A DNA stretch of 64,000 bases from Comamonas sp. Y33R10-2 (GTDB taxonomy: Bacteria; Pseudomonadota; Gammaproteobacteria; Burkholderiales; Burkholderiaceae_C): NCBI RefSeq assembly GCF_019355935.1, contig NZ_CP079925.1, positions 3,162,001 through 3,226,000 of the forward strand, written 5' to 3'. A program made the position numbers and the translations under genes. Of the stretch, positions 1 through 8,177 are shown piece after piece; within the stretch, counting starts at the first letter, position 1, and each line of letters starts with the position of its first letter. Under the pieces are notes generated by a model. It made no database searches and was not told the DNA's origin. It saw only the letters and a program-made list of their open reading frames with translations.

Positions 1-1
1 G

Positions 2-394
2 GCACAAAACAACGCTGCTGCTCGTGTACGTAAGAAAGTTCGCAAGAACATTTCTGACGGTATTGCACACGTGCATGCATCGTTCAACAACACGATCATC
101 ACTATCACCGACCGTCAAGGCAACGCTCTGTCGTGGGCTTCGTCGGGTGGTCAGGGCTTCAAGGGTTCGCGCAAGTCGACTCCTTTTGCAGCTCAGGTCG
201 CTTCGGAAGTGGCTGGTCGTGCAGCGATTGAACAGGGCATCAAAAACCTGGAAGTCGAAATCAAGGGTCCCGGTCCAGGCCGTGAATCCTCGGTTCGCGC
301 CCTGGGTGCTCTGGGTATCCGTATCACTTCCATCTCGGACGTGACACCGGTTCCCCATAACGGCTGCCGCCCTCAAAAGCGTCGTCGTATCTAA
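2..394 (+). CDS. rpsK: 30S ribosomal protein S11 (5' end cut by window)
   Basis: S11 sits on the platform of the 30S subunit near the mRNA exit and the 16S 3' end. The visible 130 residues include the S11 hallmarks [36 protein letters not shown] and the C-terminal [11 protein letters not shown]. The family is about 130 residues, so only about four N-terminal residues and the start codon lie left of the window. An in-frame GTG at 71 is internal and not the real start. It is the first visible gene of the alpha operon and is followed after 88 bases by rpsD. Identification is certain; only the start is unknown. Confidence 0.97.
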   Translation, partial: AQNNAAARVRKKVRKNISDGIAHVHASFNNTIITITDRQGNALSWASSGGQGFKGSRKSTPFAAQVASEVAGRAAIEQGIKNLEVEIKGPGPGRESSVRALGALGIRITSISDVTPVPHNGCRPQKRRRI

Positions 395-482
395 TTATTA
401 TCAAGCCCACCGCCGCCCAGGTGCTTTAGCATCGCGGGCGGCTCCCGTGTTTGCGCACGGCAGATGACACAAAGGAAATCAA

Positions 483-1106
483 GTGGCACGCTATATTGGC
501 CCTAAGGCAAAACTCTCCCGCCGCGAAGGCACCGATCTGTTCCTGAAGAGCGCACGTCGCTCCATCGCAGACAAGGCAAAGTTCGACACTAAGCCTGGTC
601 AGCATGGCCGCACTTCCGGTCAACGCACTTCGGACTACGGTCTGCAACTGCGTGAAAAGCAGAAGGTCAAGCGCATGTACGGCGTGCTGGAGAAGCAATT
701 CCGCCGCTACTTCGAAGCAGCTGATCGCAAGCGTGGCAACACCGGCGCTAACCTGCTGTCGTTGCTGGAATCGCGTCTGGACAACGTCGTGTATCGCATG
801 GGCTTCGGCTCCACTCGCGCTGAAGCACGTCAGTTGGTTTCGCACAAGGCTATCACCGTGAACGGCCAGTCCGTGAACATTCCTTCTTTCTCCGTGAAGG
901 AAGGCGACGTGGTTGCTCTGCGTGAACAGTCCAAGAAGCAAGCTCGCGTTGTCGAAGCTCTGCAACTGGCTGCTCAAGTGGGCTTCCCCGCATGGGTTGA
1001 AGTGTCTGCTGACAAGGCAGAAGGTACTTTCAAGAAGTCTCCTGACCGCGACGAATTCGCAGCTGACATCAACGAATCTCTGATCGTTGAGTTGTACTCG
1101 CGTTAA
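483..1106 (+). CDS. rpsD: 30S ribosomal protein S4
   Basis: S4 is a primary 16S rRNA binder that nucleates 30S assembly and, in enterobacteria, is the translational repressor of the alpha operon (known of the family; not tested here). The 207-residue protein starts [19 protein letters not shown] and carries the S4 RNA-binding fold around residues 97-157 ([20 protein letters not shown], then HKAITVNG). It has no cysteines, so it is the zinc-independent form. The start is a GTG at 483 preceded by AAAGGAA. It lies between rpsK and rpoA in the standard gene order. Confidence 0.98.
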   Translation: MARYIGPKAKLSRREGTDLFLKSARRSIADKAKFDTKPGQHGRTSGQRTSDYGLQLREKQKVKRMYGVLEKQFRRYFEAADRKRGNTGANLLSLLESRLDNVVYRMGFGSTRAEARQLVSHKAITVNGQSVNIPSFSVKEGDVVALREQSKKQARVVEALQLAAQVGFPAWVEVSADKAEGTFKKSPDRDEFAADINESLIVELYSR

Positions 1107-1218
1107 TTCTTAGCAGCGACATTTCTGTTAAACGTTCCCACGGCGCGAGGCATCGCACCGTGGGTGCTTCACCAGCCTTACCGGTGTAACGAGCCGAGGG
1201 TATTGAGAGGAAGTCTGC

Positions 1219-2217
1219 ATGCAAACGAATTTGCTGAAGCCCAAGACAATTAATGTCGAACAACTTGGCCACAACCGTGCCAAGGTGGTTCTGGAGCCGT
1301 TTGAGCGTGGCTACGGTCATACGCTGGGCAACGCCCTGCGCCGTGTTTTGCTCTCCTCCATGGTGGGTTACGCAGCGACTGAAGTGACGATTGCTGGAGT
1401 GCTGCATGAGTACTCCTCTATCGACGGCGTTCAAGAAGATGTGACCAACATCCTGCTGAATCTCAAGGGTGTAGTTTTCAAGCTGCACAACCGTGACGAA
1501 GTCACCTTGAGCCTGCGCAAGGATGGTGAAGGTGTTGTTACTGCCCGTGACATCCAAACACCTCACGACGTAGAAATCGTCAACCCTGATCATGTGATCG
1601 CTCACCTGTCGCAAGGCGGTAAGCTGGACATGCAGATCAAGGTTGAAAAGGGCCGTGGCTATGTCCCCGGCAACGTGCGCCGTTATGGTGACGAATCGAC
1701 CAAGTCGATCGGCCGTATCGTGCTCGACGCTTCGTTCTCGCCCGTTAAGCGCGTGAGCTACGCAGTCGAATCTGCACGTGTGGAACAGCGTACCGATTTG
1801 GATAAGCTGGTTCTGGAAATCGAAACCAACGGTGCTATTACCGCTGAAGATGCAGTGCGCGCATCCGCCAAGATCTTGGTGGAACAACTGGCTGTGTTTG
1901 CGCAGCTGGACGGTGGCGATATCGCCAGCGTGTTTGACGCTCCTGCTGGTGGTCGTGGCGTTACTGCTACTTTCGATCCAATCCTGCTGCGTCCCGTGGA
2001 TGAGCTCGAGCTGACCGTTCGTTCTGCTAACTGCCTGAAGGCAGAGAACATCTACTATATCGGCGACCTGATTCAGCGTACCGAAAACGAGCTGCTGAAG
2101 ACTCCTAACCTGGGTCGTAAGTCGCTCAACGAGATCAAGGAAGTTTTGGCTTCCCGTGGTCTGACTTTGGGCATGAAGCTTGAAAACTGGCCACCAGCTG
2201 GCCTGGAAAAGCGTTAA
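1219..2217 (+). CDS. rpoA: DNA-directed RNA polymerase alpha subunit
   Basis: The 332-residue alpha subunit dimerises to start RNA polymerase assembly, and its C-terminal domain contacts UP elements and activators. The N-terminal domain (about 1-235) includes the conserved [19 protein letters not shown] and [12 protein letters not shown] linker precedes the C-terminal domain (about 250-332), which has the DNA-binding [17 protein letters not shown] and the helix-hairpin-helix [16 protein letters not shown]. Length is normal for proteobacteria. The start is ATG 1219 after GAGAGGAAG. It is followed by 133 bases containing hairpins and a possible extra promoter before rplQ. Confidence 0.99.
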   Translation: MQTNLLKPKTINVEQLGHNRAKVVLEPFERGYGHTLGNALRRVLLSSMVGYAATEVTIAGVLHEYSSIDGVQEDVTNILLNLKGVVFKLHNRDEVTLSLRKDGEGVVTARDIQTPHDVEIVNPDHVIAHLSQGGKLDMQIKVEKGRGYVPGNVRRYGDESTKSIGRIVLDASFSPVKRVSYAVESARVEQRTDLDKLVLEIETNGAITAEDAVRASAKILVEQLAVFAQLDGGDIASVFDAPAGGRGVTATFDPILLRPVDELELTVRSANCLKAENIYYIGDLIQRTENELLKTPNLGRKSLNEIKEVLASRGLTLGMKLENWPPAGLEKR

Positions 2218-2221
2218 TTGC

Positions 2222-2350
2222 TATAATCATGGGCTTTGCTGGAATCACTTCTGGCAAAAGCCCAAGTGCATCGGGCAGTACCTGACACGGCTGCCTGATT
2301 TAATTTAGAAAACTTCTCGGTTAAAAACCAAGAAAACAAGGAAAAGCACC
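2222..2350 (+). promoter_or_regulatory. rpoA-rplQ intergenic region with extended -10 and hairpins
   Basis: Directly after the rpoA stop the sequence TTGCTATAAT (TATAAT at 2222-2227) is a perfect extended -10 hexamer, although the -35 region is poor. Two imperfect hairpins follow: GGGCTTT (about 2230) can pair with AAAAGCCC (about 2255), and GGCAG with CTGCC around 2274-2297. This may give rplQ its own transcript or act as a processing site. That function is inference from sequence only. Confidence 0.35.
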
Positions 2351-2734
2351 ATGCGTCACGGCAACGGACTCCGCAAACTGAATCGTACTTCTTCGCACCG
2401 CAAGGCGATGCTGCAGAACATGATGAACTCGCTGATCGAACACGAAGCGATCAAGACCACAGTGCCTAAGGCCAAGGAACTGCGCCGTGTGATCGAGCCT
2501 ATGATCACTTTGGCTAAGGTTGACACCGTGGCTAACCGCCGTCTGGCTTTTGACCGTCTGCGCGACCGCGACAGCGTGACCAAGCTGTTCAACGTGCTGG
2601 GTCCCCGCAACGCAACGCGTCCCGGTGGCTACACACGTATCCTGAAGATGGGCTTCCGCGTGGGCGACAACGCTCCTATGGCCTATGTTGAGCTGGTTGA
2701 GCGCGCTGAAGAAGCCGTCGCCGCTGCTGAATAA
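2351..2734 (+). CDS. rplQ: 50S ribosomal protein L17
   Basis: L17 lies near the polypeptide exit tunnel of the 50S subunit. The 127-residue product opens [20 protein letters not shown] and contains the family motifs [18 protein letters not shown] and [17 protein letters not shown], ending in the usual acidic/alanine tail. It is the last protein gene of the alpha operon. A strong ribosome-binding site (AAGGAAAAG) precedes ATG 2351. A GAAA-capped hairpin and an initiator tRNA follow immediately. Confidence 0.98.
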   Translation: MRHGNGLRKLNRTSSHRKAMLQNMMNSLIEHEAIKTTVPKAKELRRVIEPMITLAKVDTVANRRLAFDRLRDRDSVTKLFNVLGPRNATRPGGYTRILKMGFRVGDNAPMAYVELVERAEEAVAAAE

Positions 2735-2740
2735 GCAAAT

Positions 2741-2765
2741 AGCAGACTGAAAAGTCTGCTATAAT
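2741..2765 (+). promoter_or_regulatory. GAAA-loop hairpin merging into an extended -10 (tRNA-fMet promoter or alpha-operon processing site)
   Basis: AGCAGACT (2741-2748) and AGTCTGCT (2753-2760) form a perfect 8-bp stem closed by a GAAA tetraloop, starting 6 bases after the rplQ stop. The last bases of the stem run into TGCTATAAT (TATAAT at 2760-2765), an extended -10 placed 10 bases before the tRNA. There is no U-tract, so it is a weak classical terminator. It may end or process the alpha-operon mRNA while the -10 drives the tRNA. Confidence 0.45.
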
Positions 2766-2775
2766 TTGGAAATAC

Positions 2776-2852
<77 letters not shown>

Positions 2853-2856
2853 AATT

Positions 2857-2888
2857 AAAAACGCCCGCTGACATCAGCGGGCGTTTTT
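2857..2888 (+). terminator. Rho-independent terminator after tRNA-fMet
   Basis: ACGCCCGCTG and CAGCGGGCGT form a 10-bp GC-rich stem with a 4-base loop. An A-run precedes it and TTTTTGTTTTT follows, so it is a strong intrinsic terminator a few bases beyond the tRNA 3' end. Confidence 0.93.
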
Positions 2889-3040
2889 GTTTTTGACTTT
2901 CATTTTTCAATATCAGCCTTCCCGTGCAGGGTGCTGGTAAAAATGTGAGCAACTGGCGCTTGATATTGATGGCTTTGAAGGTCAAAGTGATTCAAAGTCA
3001 AGAATTGATAGGCAGTTGCTGCTTCAAGTTTTGTACTCTC

Positions 3041-4294
3041 ATGGCAAATGCATTGACTGTTCCCGGTACGCTGGGCATCGACTTTGGAACCTCGAACTCG
3101 GCTGCGGCTTACCGTGTAATGGGGGAGACGGCCCGTCTGCTGCCTCTTGAAGCTGCTGCGACGGGCATGCCCACAGCGTTGTTCTTCAATACTGAAGAGT
3201 TCAGCACGCATTACGGGCGTGATGCTATGCAGCAATATCTGGCGGGCGAAGAAGGCCGCTTGATGCGCTCGCTCAAAAGCCTGCTAGGCAGCAGTTTGCT
3301 GCTGGAAAAGACAGCGGTGCATGGCCAGTTGATGAGCTATCAGGACGTGATTGCTATCTTCCTTAAGCGTGTTGCGGATCAGGCGCGTGGATCGCTCAAT
3401 GGAGCATTGCCCGAGCGTGTGGTGCTGGGTCGCCCTGTCCACTTTGTGGATGGCCATCCTGAACGTGACCGCCAAGCGCAAGATGCATTGGCCGCTGCAG
3501 CGCGCACTGCGGGCTTGGGTGAAGTGAGTTTTCAGCTTGAGCCAATTGCTGCGGCGCTGGACTATGAGCAACGCTTGAGCGCAGAGCAACTGGTGCTGGT
3601 TGTCGATATTGGCGGCGGTACCTCGGACTTTACCGTGGTGCGCTTAGGCCCAGAGCAGGCCAAGCACGAGGACCGCAATCAAGACATTCTGGCCACGACC
3701 GGCGTGCACATTGGCGGCACCGACTTTGACCACCGCCTGAACGTGGCCCAGGTCATGCCGCTACTGGGTTACAAGCACATTGGCCCTAACGGGCGTGAAG
3801 TGCCTAGCGGCGTGTTTTTTGATCTCTCAACCTGGCACCTGATTCAGTGGCTGTACACGGCCAAGTCTCTCGCGTCGGCGCGTAACCTCAAGCCTGATTA
3901 CAGCGATCAGCAACTGCACCAGCGCTTGATGAAGGTGCTCGATTGGCGCGAGGGTCATCGCTTGGCTGATGCGGTGGAGCAGGCCAAGATTGCTGCGTCA
4001 CAAAGTCATGCTGCCGCAGGCATTGCACTGGACTGGCTGGAAGATGGCTTGCCTGCAGAAATTTCGCCCCAAATACTAGAAGCGCAGTTGCAAGCACTTT
4101 TGCAGCAAGTGGTTGAGTGCGCGCAGGACTGTGTAAAGCAAGCCGGGGTGACGAGACCTGATGCCATCTACCTAACCGGCGGCTCGTCTGCCTTGCGTAC
4201 TCTGCGCGATGCACTGCGAGATGCTTTCCCGGATGTGCCGCAAGTGGAGGGTGACTTATTCGGCGGCGTGGCGACTGGTTTGGCTTACGCTTAA
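3041..4294 (+). CDS. Hsp70-family protein, nucleotide-binding domain only (YegD-like)
   Basis: A 417-residue actin/Hsp70-fold ATPase. Phosphate-1 loop LGIDFGTSNSAAAY is at about residue 10, phosphate-2 loop VVDIGGGTSDFTVV at about 188, and the adenosine motif LTGGSSALRTL at about 378. The protein ends at GGVATGLAYA, exactly where the nucleotide-binding domain of DnaK would end, so the peptide-binding domain is absent. E. coli YegD has the same architecture. The start ATG 3041 was chosen because upstream in-frame residues do not resemble the family. It is single, convergent with rsmI, and its substrate or partner is unknown. Confidence 0.9.
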   Translation: MANALTVPGTLGIDFGTSNSAAAYRVMGETARLLPLEAAATGMPTALFFNTEEFSTHYGRDAMQQYLAGEEGRLMRSLKSLLGSSLLLEKTAVHGQLMSYQDVIAIFLKRVADQARGSLNGALPERVVLGRPVHFVDGHPERDRQAQDALAAAARTAGLGEVSFQLEPIAAALDYEQRLSAEQLVLVVDIGGGTSDFTVVRLGPEQAKHEDRNQDILATTGVHIGGTDFDHRLNVAQVMPLLGYKHIGPNGREVPSGVFFDLSTWHLIQWLYTAKSLASARNLKPDYSDQQLHQRLMKVLDWREGHRLADAVEQAKIAASQSHAAAGIALDWLEDGLPAEISPQILEAQLQALLQQVVECAQDCVKQAGVTRPDAIYLTGGSSALRTLRDALRDAFPDVPQVEGDLFGGVATGLAYA

Positions 4295-4299
4295 TATCA

Positions 4300-4348
4300 A
4301 AAAAGTGAGCGCCTAGTCCTTATTCATAAGGGACTAGGCGCTTTTTTG
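4300..4348. terminator. bidirectional terminator between Hsp70-like gene and rsmI
   Basis: AGCGCCTAGTCC and GGACTAGGCGCT form a 12-bp stem around a short AT-rich loop, with A6 on the left and T6 on the right. It can end both the rightward Hsp70-like transcript and the leftward rsmI transcript, whose stop lies a few bases away. Confidence 0.92.
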
Positions 4349-4352
4349 ATGC

Positions 4353-5285
4353 TTATTCTTCTTCGGCCTCGCGCTTTAGGTCAAGCGCACGGTCATACAG
4401 AGTGTTGCGACTCGCTCCTGTAATCTCGGCTGCGAGTTTGACGGCGGCTTTGGTGGGCAGCTCTGCCAGCAAAAGCTTCAGGACGCGCTCCGCTTCAGAA
4501 TCCAGTCCCTCGCCTTGCAACTGAGCCATAGGGTGCAGCACGATAGCGAACTCACCCCTCACACGGTTAGGCGATGCCTGCAGCCAGCTGGCCAGCTCGC
4601 TCGCGGGCATGGTGGCGATATCTTCAAACTGCTTGGTAATTTCGCGCGCCAGTGTCACGGAGCGGTCACCCAACAAGGCCAGCGCTTGCGCCATCTCGAT
4701 AATGCGGTGCGGTGCTTCCAGCAGCACCGTGCAGCGCGGCTCGTCGATGAGCTTGCGTACGGCTGTTAAGCGCTCGGCATTCTTGGTGGGCAAAAATCCG
4801 GCAAACACAAAGCCGCTTTCGCCATGTGTGGGAGTCACCGCTCCGGCCACGCTGATGGCCGAGGTCACGCTGCTGGCACCGGGCAGGGGAATGCTGCGCA
4901 GGCCCACGATTTGTAGCGCTGCGCACAGACGTGCGCCGGGGTCGCTAACGCCTGGTGTGCCAGCATCGCTCACATAGGCAACGCGCTGGCCTTGCTGCAG
5001 GCGGCTTATGACTTGCTGCGCGGCTTCTGCTTCATTGTGCTGGTGTACGGCCAGCAACTGGCTGCCGTGGCGGTCTATGCCATAGCTGCGCAGCATGCCT
5101 TGCGTGTGGCGGGTGTCTTCGCAGGCAATGCAGTCCACCATTTGCAGCACATGCAAAGAGCGCAGGCTAATGTCGGCCAGATTGCCAATAGGCGTCGCCA
5201 CCACATACAGGGCTGCCTGCGGATAATGCTGGGAAGCAGCCGCTTCATGTGCGGCAGTCAGTGCCGATGCGAAAGAGGTAGTCAA
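4353..5285 (-). CDS. rsmI: 16S rRNA (cytidine-1402-2'-O)-methyltransferase
   Basis: RsmI uses S-adenosylmethionine to methylate the 2'-hydroxyl of C1402 in the decoding centre. The tetrapyrrole-methylase fold is clear: LYVVATPIGNLADISLRSL at about 26, CEDTRHTQ at about 54, VSDAGTPGVSDPGARL at about 104, and REITKQFED at about 213. A C-terminal helical part follows. The 310-residue reading starts at a TTG at 5285. No in-frame ATG precedes the conserved core, so TTG is the best start. It overlaps the divergent yraN start by one base. The pairing with yraN, diaA and dolP matches the E. coli yraL-yraP region. Confidence 0.95.
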   Translation of the reverse strand: MTTSFASALTAAHEAAASQHYPQAALYVVATPIGNLADISLRSLHVLQMVDCIACEDTRHTQGMLRSYGIDRHGSQLLAVHQHNEAEAAQQVISRLQQGQRVAYVSDAGTPGVSDPGARLCAALQIVGLRSIPLPGASSVTSAISVAGAVTPTHGESGFVFAGFLPTKNAERLTAVRKLIDEPRCTVLLEAPHRIIEMAQALALLGDRSVTLAREITKQFEDIATMPASELASWLQASPNRVRGEFAIVLHPMAQLQGEGLDSEAERVLKLLLAELPTKAAVKLAAEITGASRNTLYDRALDLKREAEEE

Positions 5286-5701
5286 TGGATTTCCTTGGAA
5301 AGCGGCCGCAAAGGCCTGCCGTCAAGCCTGTGGATAGCACCACCGCGCGAGGCCAGTTGGCCGAAGATGCGGCGCTGGCCTATTTGCAGGCTCAGGGCTT
5401 AAAGCTCGTTGAGCGCAATTATCGGACGCCGGGCCGTGGTGGCGGTGAAATAGATTTGATCGTGCGTGACCGTGACGGGTCTTTGGTGTTTGTTGAGGTC
5501 AGAAGCCGCAATACCGACCGCTTTGGCGGTGCCGCTGGCAGCATAGGCCAGACTAAGCAGCGGCGCATTGCGCTGGCCGCCGGGCATTACCTGATGCGCA
5601 TGGTTGTGCCGCCGCCATGCCGCTTTGATGTGGTGTTGGTAGACAGCTCGCATAGCCCCGCAGCGATTGAATGGCTGAAAGCGGCCTTTGATGCGATGTA
5701 G
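5285..5701 (+). CDS. yraN: YraN/UPF0102 nuclease-fold protein
   Basis: A 138-residue member of UPF0102, which has a restriction-endonuclease-like fold. The core is visible as GQLAEDAALAYLQAQG, ERNYRTPGRGGGEIDLIVRD and SLVFVEVRSRN. The E-D-ExR pattern corresponds to the PD-(D/E)XK metal site. The N-terminal 17 residues are basic. Its ATG at 5285 overlaps the rsmI start on the other strand by one base. The cellular role is not established in the family. Confidence 0.93.
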   Translation: MDFLGKRPQRPAVKPVDSTTARGQLAEDAALAYLQAQGLKLVERNYRTPGRGGGEIDLIVRDRDGSLVFVEVRSRNTDRFGGAAGSIGQTKQRRIALAAGHYLMRMVVPPPCRFDVVLVDSSHSPAAIEWLKAAFDAM

Positions 5702-5787
5702 TTAGTCACAAATTATGCACAACATAGGCGTGTAAATAACGCATTGCTAGCAAAGAGATAACAGCTGGCAGGTATCATCGGGCCTCC

Positions 5788-6396
5788 ATGCTAGAGCAAC
5801 GAATCCAACAGCATTTCATCGACAGTGCCGACCTGAAGTATCAGGCCGCCCAAGCGCTGAGCCAACCTATCGCCTTTGCCGTGCAAGCCATGTTGGCCTG
5901 CGTGACCGGGGGCGGCAAGGTATTGGCTTGCGGCGCAGGCGTTTCGGCCAGCGATGCCCAATTATTTGCTTCCCTGTGTGTCACAGGGTTTGAACGCGAC
6001 CGCCCCGAGCTGGCTGCGCTGGCTTTGACGTCTGATGGTGGCCTGCTAGGCTCAGTCGGTATGACAGGCTCAGGCGGCAATGCCAGCCAATATTTGGCGC
6101 GACAGGTACGTGCGTTGGGGCAGCCCGGCGACTTGCTACTGGTCATGTCCGTGTCGGGCAATGACATTGCGGTGCAGGATGCGCTGGAGGCCGCCCATGA
6201 GCGCGACATGATGGCCGTGGTGCTGACAGGCCGCACAGGCGGTAATCTGGCCGCCGTGGTGCGCGAGACCGATGTACTGATCTGCGTGCCCCATGACCGC
6301 GCTGCCCGCGTGCGTGAAGCCCATACTTTGATCTTGCACTGTCTGGCTGACGGTGTGGACTCTCAATTGCTTGGTGATCAGGAGATGCCTTTATGA
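5788..6396 (+). CDS. diaA: SIS-domain protein, DiaA/GmhA family
   Basis: A 202-residue SIS (sugar isomerase) domain protein. Visible motifs are GGGKVLACGAGVSASDAQLFASL (about 42-64), the SVSG phosphate loop (VMSVSGNDIAVQDAL, about 119) and VPHDRAARVREAHTLILH near the end. Position between yraN and a dolP-like lipoprotein supports DiaA, the DnaA-binding initiation regulator, over GmhA (phosphoheptose isomerase); the two are close homologues. The stop overlaps the next start by 4 bases (ATGA), which suggests translational coupling. Confidence 0.85.
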   Translation: MLEQRIQQHFIDSADLKYQAAQALSQPIAFAVQAMLACVTGGGKVLACGAGVSASDAQLFASLCVTGFERDRPELAALALTSDGGLLGSVGMTGSGGNASQYLARQVRALGQPGDLLLVMSVSGNDIAVQDALEAAHERDMMAVVLTGRTGGNLAAVVRETDVLICVPHDRAARVREAHTLILHCLADGVDSQLLGDQEMPL

Positions 6397-7046
6397 AGTT
6401 GCAGTGGACCCGCGTCGCTTGCGCCGCCTTGACCGTAGCCGCTTTGGGCGGTGCTTTGAGTGGCTGTGTGGCCTTGGTGGGCGGCGGTGCCGCCGTGGCC
6501 GGCATGTCGGCTGTTGACCGTCGCACGACGGGATCGCAAGTGGAAGATCAAGGCATTGAGCTGCGCGCAGGCAACCGCATCGGTGAAGTGATGGGCGAGA
6601 AGGCCCGCGCAAGCGTCACTAGCTATAACCGCATGGTGCTGCTGACGGGCCAAGCTGGCAACGCCACGGATAAGGCGGCGATCGAAAAGCTGGTGCGTGA
6701 GCAAGCGACCGTGCGTCAGGTGTATAACGAGATCGAAGTCGCGCCATTTACAGCTACGTTGGGTCAGCGCTCTAAAGACACCATGCTTACTGGCCAAGTT
6801 AAGGCGAGTTTGTTGAATGCGAAAGACATCACGTCGTCGGCCATCAAGGTAGTGACCGAGAACCGAGTGGTCTACCTCATGGGCATTGTTACCCCGCGTG
6901 AATCCAAGCGCGCTGCCGAGATTGCACGTGGTGTCAATGATGTCACCAAGGTGGTGCGACTGTTTGAAGTCATCTCTGAAGAAGAACTGGCGGCCATGAA
7001 GCCCGAGCCAGCGCCTGTGACTGAGGACAGGTCCAGCATGAATTGA
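6393..7046 (+). CDS. dolP: BON-domain outer-membrane lipoprotein, DolP/YraP-like
   Basis: A 217-residue lipoprotein precursor: basic start, hydrophobic stretch, and lipobox LSGC with Cys25 as the lipidation site. Two BON domains follow at about 45-115 (GNRIGEVMGEKARASVTSYN, VLLTGQAGN) and 125-195 (TGQVKASLLNAKDI, VVYLMGIVTPRESKRA). In E. coli the orthologue localises to division sites and supports outer-membrane integrity. It is translationally coupled to the SIS gene, reproducing the E. coli diaA-dolP order. The C-terminal tail is proline/acid rich. Confidence 0.92.
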   Translation: MKLQWTRVACAALTVAALGGALSGCVALVGGGAAVAGMSAVDRRTTGSQVEDQGIELRAGNRIGEVMGEKARASVTSYNRMVLLTGQAGNATDKAAIEKLVREQATVRQVYNEIEVAPFTATLGQRSKDTMLTGQVKASLLNAKDITSSAIKVVTENRVVYLMGIVTPRESKRAAEIARGVNDVTKVVRLFEVISEEELAAMKPEPAPVTEDRSSMN

Positions 7047-7064
7047 TGCGGCTTCGCCCTCAAT

Positions 7065-7094
7065 AAAAAAGCCGGATGCAAGTCCGGCTTTTTT
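7065..7094. terminator. bidirectional terminator
   Basis: A6-GCCGGA-TGCAAG-TCCGGC-T6: a short GC stem with A and T tracts on either side. It serves both dolP from the left and the dehydrogenase gene from the right. Confidence 0.9.
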
Positions 7095-7119
7095 CATGGC
7101 CACGTGGCCAAAAAGCGGC

Positions 7120-8028
7120 TTAGCGCAGGCGTTGAATCAGACTTGATGTGTCCCAGCGATTGCCGCCCATGGCCTGTACATCGGCATAAAACTGATCGAT
7201 GAGCGCAGTGACCGGAAGGCGTGCGCCGTTGCGCTGCGCTTCTTCAAGCACCAAGCCCAAGTCCTTGCGCATCCAGTCCACGGCAAAGCCAAAGTCGAAT
7301 TTACCTACAGCCATTGTTTTGCCGCGGTTGTCCAGTTGCCAGCTTTGGGCTGCACCCTTGCCGATGACATCCAGCACCTTGCCCATATCCAGATCAGCGC
7401 GCAGGCCAAAGGCGACAGCCTCAGACAGACCTTGCACCAAGCCTGCAATGCAAATCTGGTTGACCATCTTGGTCAGTTGGCCGTTGCCCGATTGACCCAT
7501 ATAGGTGAAGGCGCGCGAGAAAACATCGGCCACGGGAGCGACCTGATCAAATACCGGCTGATCACCACCGCACATGACGGTGAGTTGCCCGTTGACGGCG
7601 CCTGCTTGCCCGCCAGAGACCGGTGCATCGATAAAGTGCAGACCGCGCTTTTGCGCTTCGGCATACAGCTCGCGGGCCACTTGGGCTGAGGCGGTGGTGT
7701 GATCGACAAAAATCGCGCCGCTTTCCATTCCAGCAAAAGCGCCATCATCGCCGAGCACGATGGAGCGCAAGTCATCGTCATTGCCCACGCAGCAAAACAC
7801 CATGCGCGCGCCTTTGACAGCTTCACGGGGAGTAGGAGCTTGATGGCCGCTGGGAAATTCTTCCACCCATGCCTGCGCCTTGCTTGCCGTGCGGTTGTAG
7901 ACCGTGACTTGATGGCCGGCCATGGCCAAATGCCCTGCCATGGGGTAGCCCATGACGCCCAAGCCCAAAAATGCCACTTTGGTGGCTGTTGAGGGGTTGT
8001 AGCTGCGGGAGGTGATGGAAGCAGTCAT
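7120..8028 (-). CDS. NAD(P)-dependent beta-hydroxyacid dehydrogenase (3-hydroxyisobutyrate/tartronate-semialdehyde reductase family)
   Basis: A 302-residue two-domain oxidoreductase. The Rossmann motif FLGLGVMGYPMAGHLAMAG is at about 20-38. The substrate loop DAPVSGGQAGAVNGQLTVM is at about 140, and the catalytic lysine lies in GNGQLTKMVNQI (about 188). These match the 3-hydroxyisobutyrate, tartronate semialdehyde and 6-phosphogluconate dehydrogenase superfamily. The exact substrate (3-hydroxyisobutyrate, tartronate semialdehyde or succinic semialdehyde) cannot be told from sequence. It lies downstream of pilU on the same strand, separated by 149 bases, and no functional link to pili is implied. 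Confidence 0.9.
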   Translation of the reverse strand: MTASITSRSYNPSTATKVAFLGLGVMGYPMAGHLAMAGHQVTVYNRTASKAQAWVEEFPSGHQAPTPREAVKGARMVFCCVGNDDDLRSIVLGDDGAFAGMESGAIFVDHTTASAQVARELYAEAQKRGLHFIDAPVSGGQAGAVNGQLTVMCGGDQPVFDQVAPVADVFSRAFTYMGQSGNGQLTKMVNQICIAGLVQGLSEAVAFGLRADLDMGKVLDVIGKGAAQSWQLDNRGKTMAVGKFDFGFAVDWMRKDLGLVLEEAQRNGARLPVTALIDQFYADVQAMGGNRWDTSSLIQRLR

Positions 8029-8177
8029 GAGGAGTCCTTGAATACTTGGCGGTAAGAAAACCAGTGGTCCACAGCATTGTGCGCAGACCCGAATTCAAAA
8101 TAGCCACAAAAGATCAAAGCCGCCGCAAAGGCTATCTGTTGTCCCTTTGTGGGAAGGAGCACAAGCGCCTTAGTGGG

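Noticed and set aside
1069..1887. Long leftward open frame across rpoA (272 codons)
   Set aside because: It is entirely antisense to rpsD/rpoA and its residue composition is that of a shadow frame.
8029..8177. A gene or regulator between the dehydrogenase and pilU
   Set aside because: The 149 bases hold only a short rightward frame running antisense into pilU and no family motifs.
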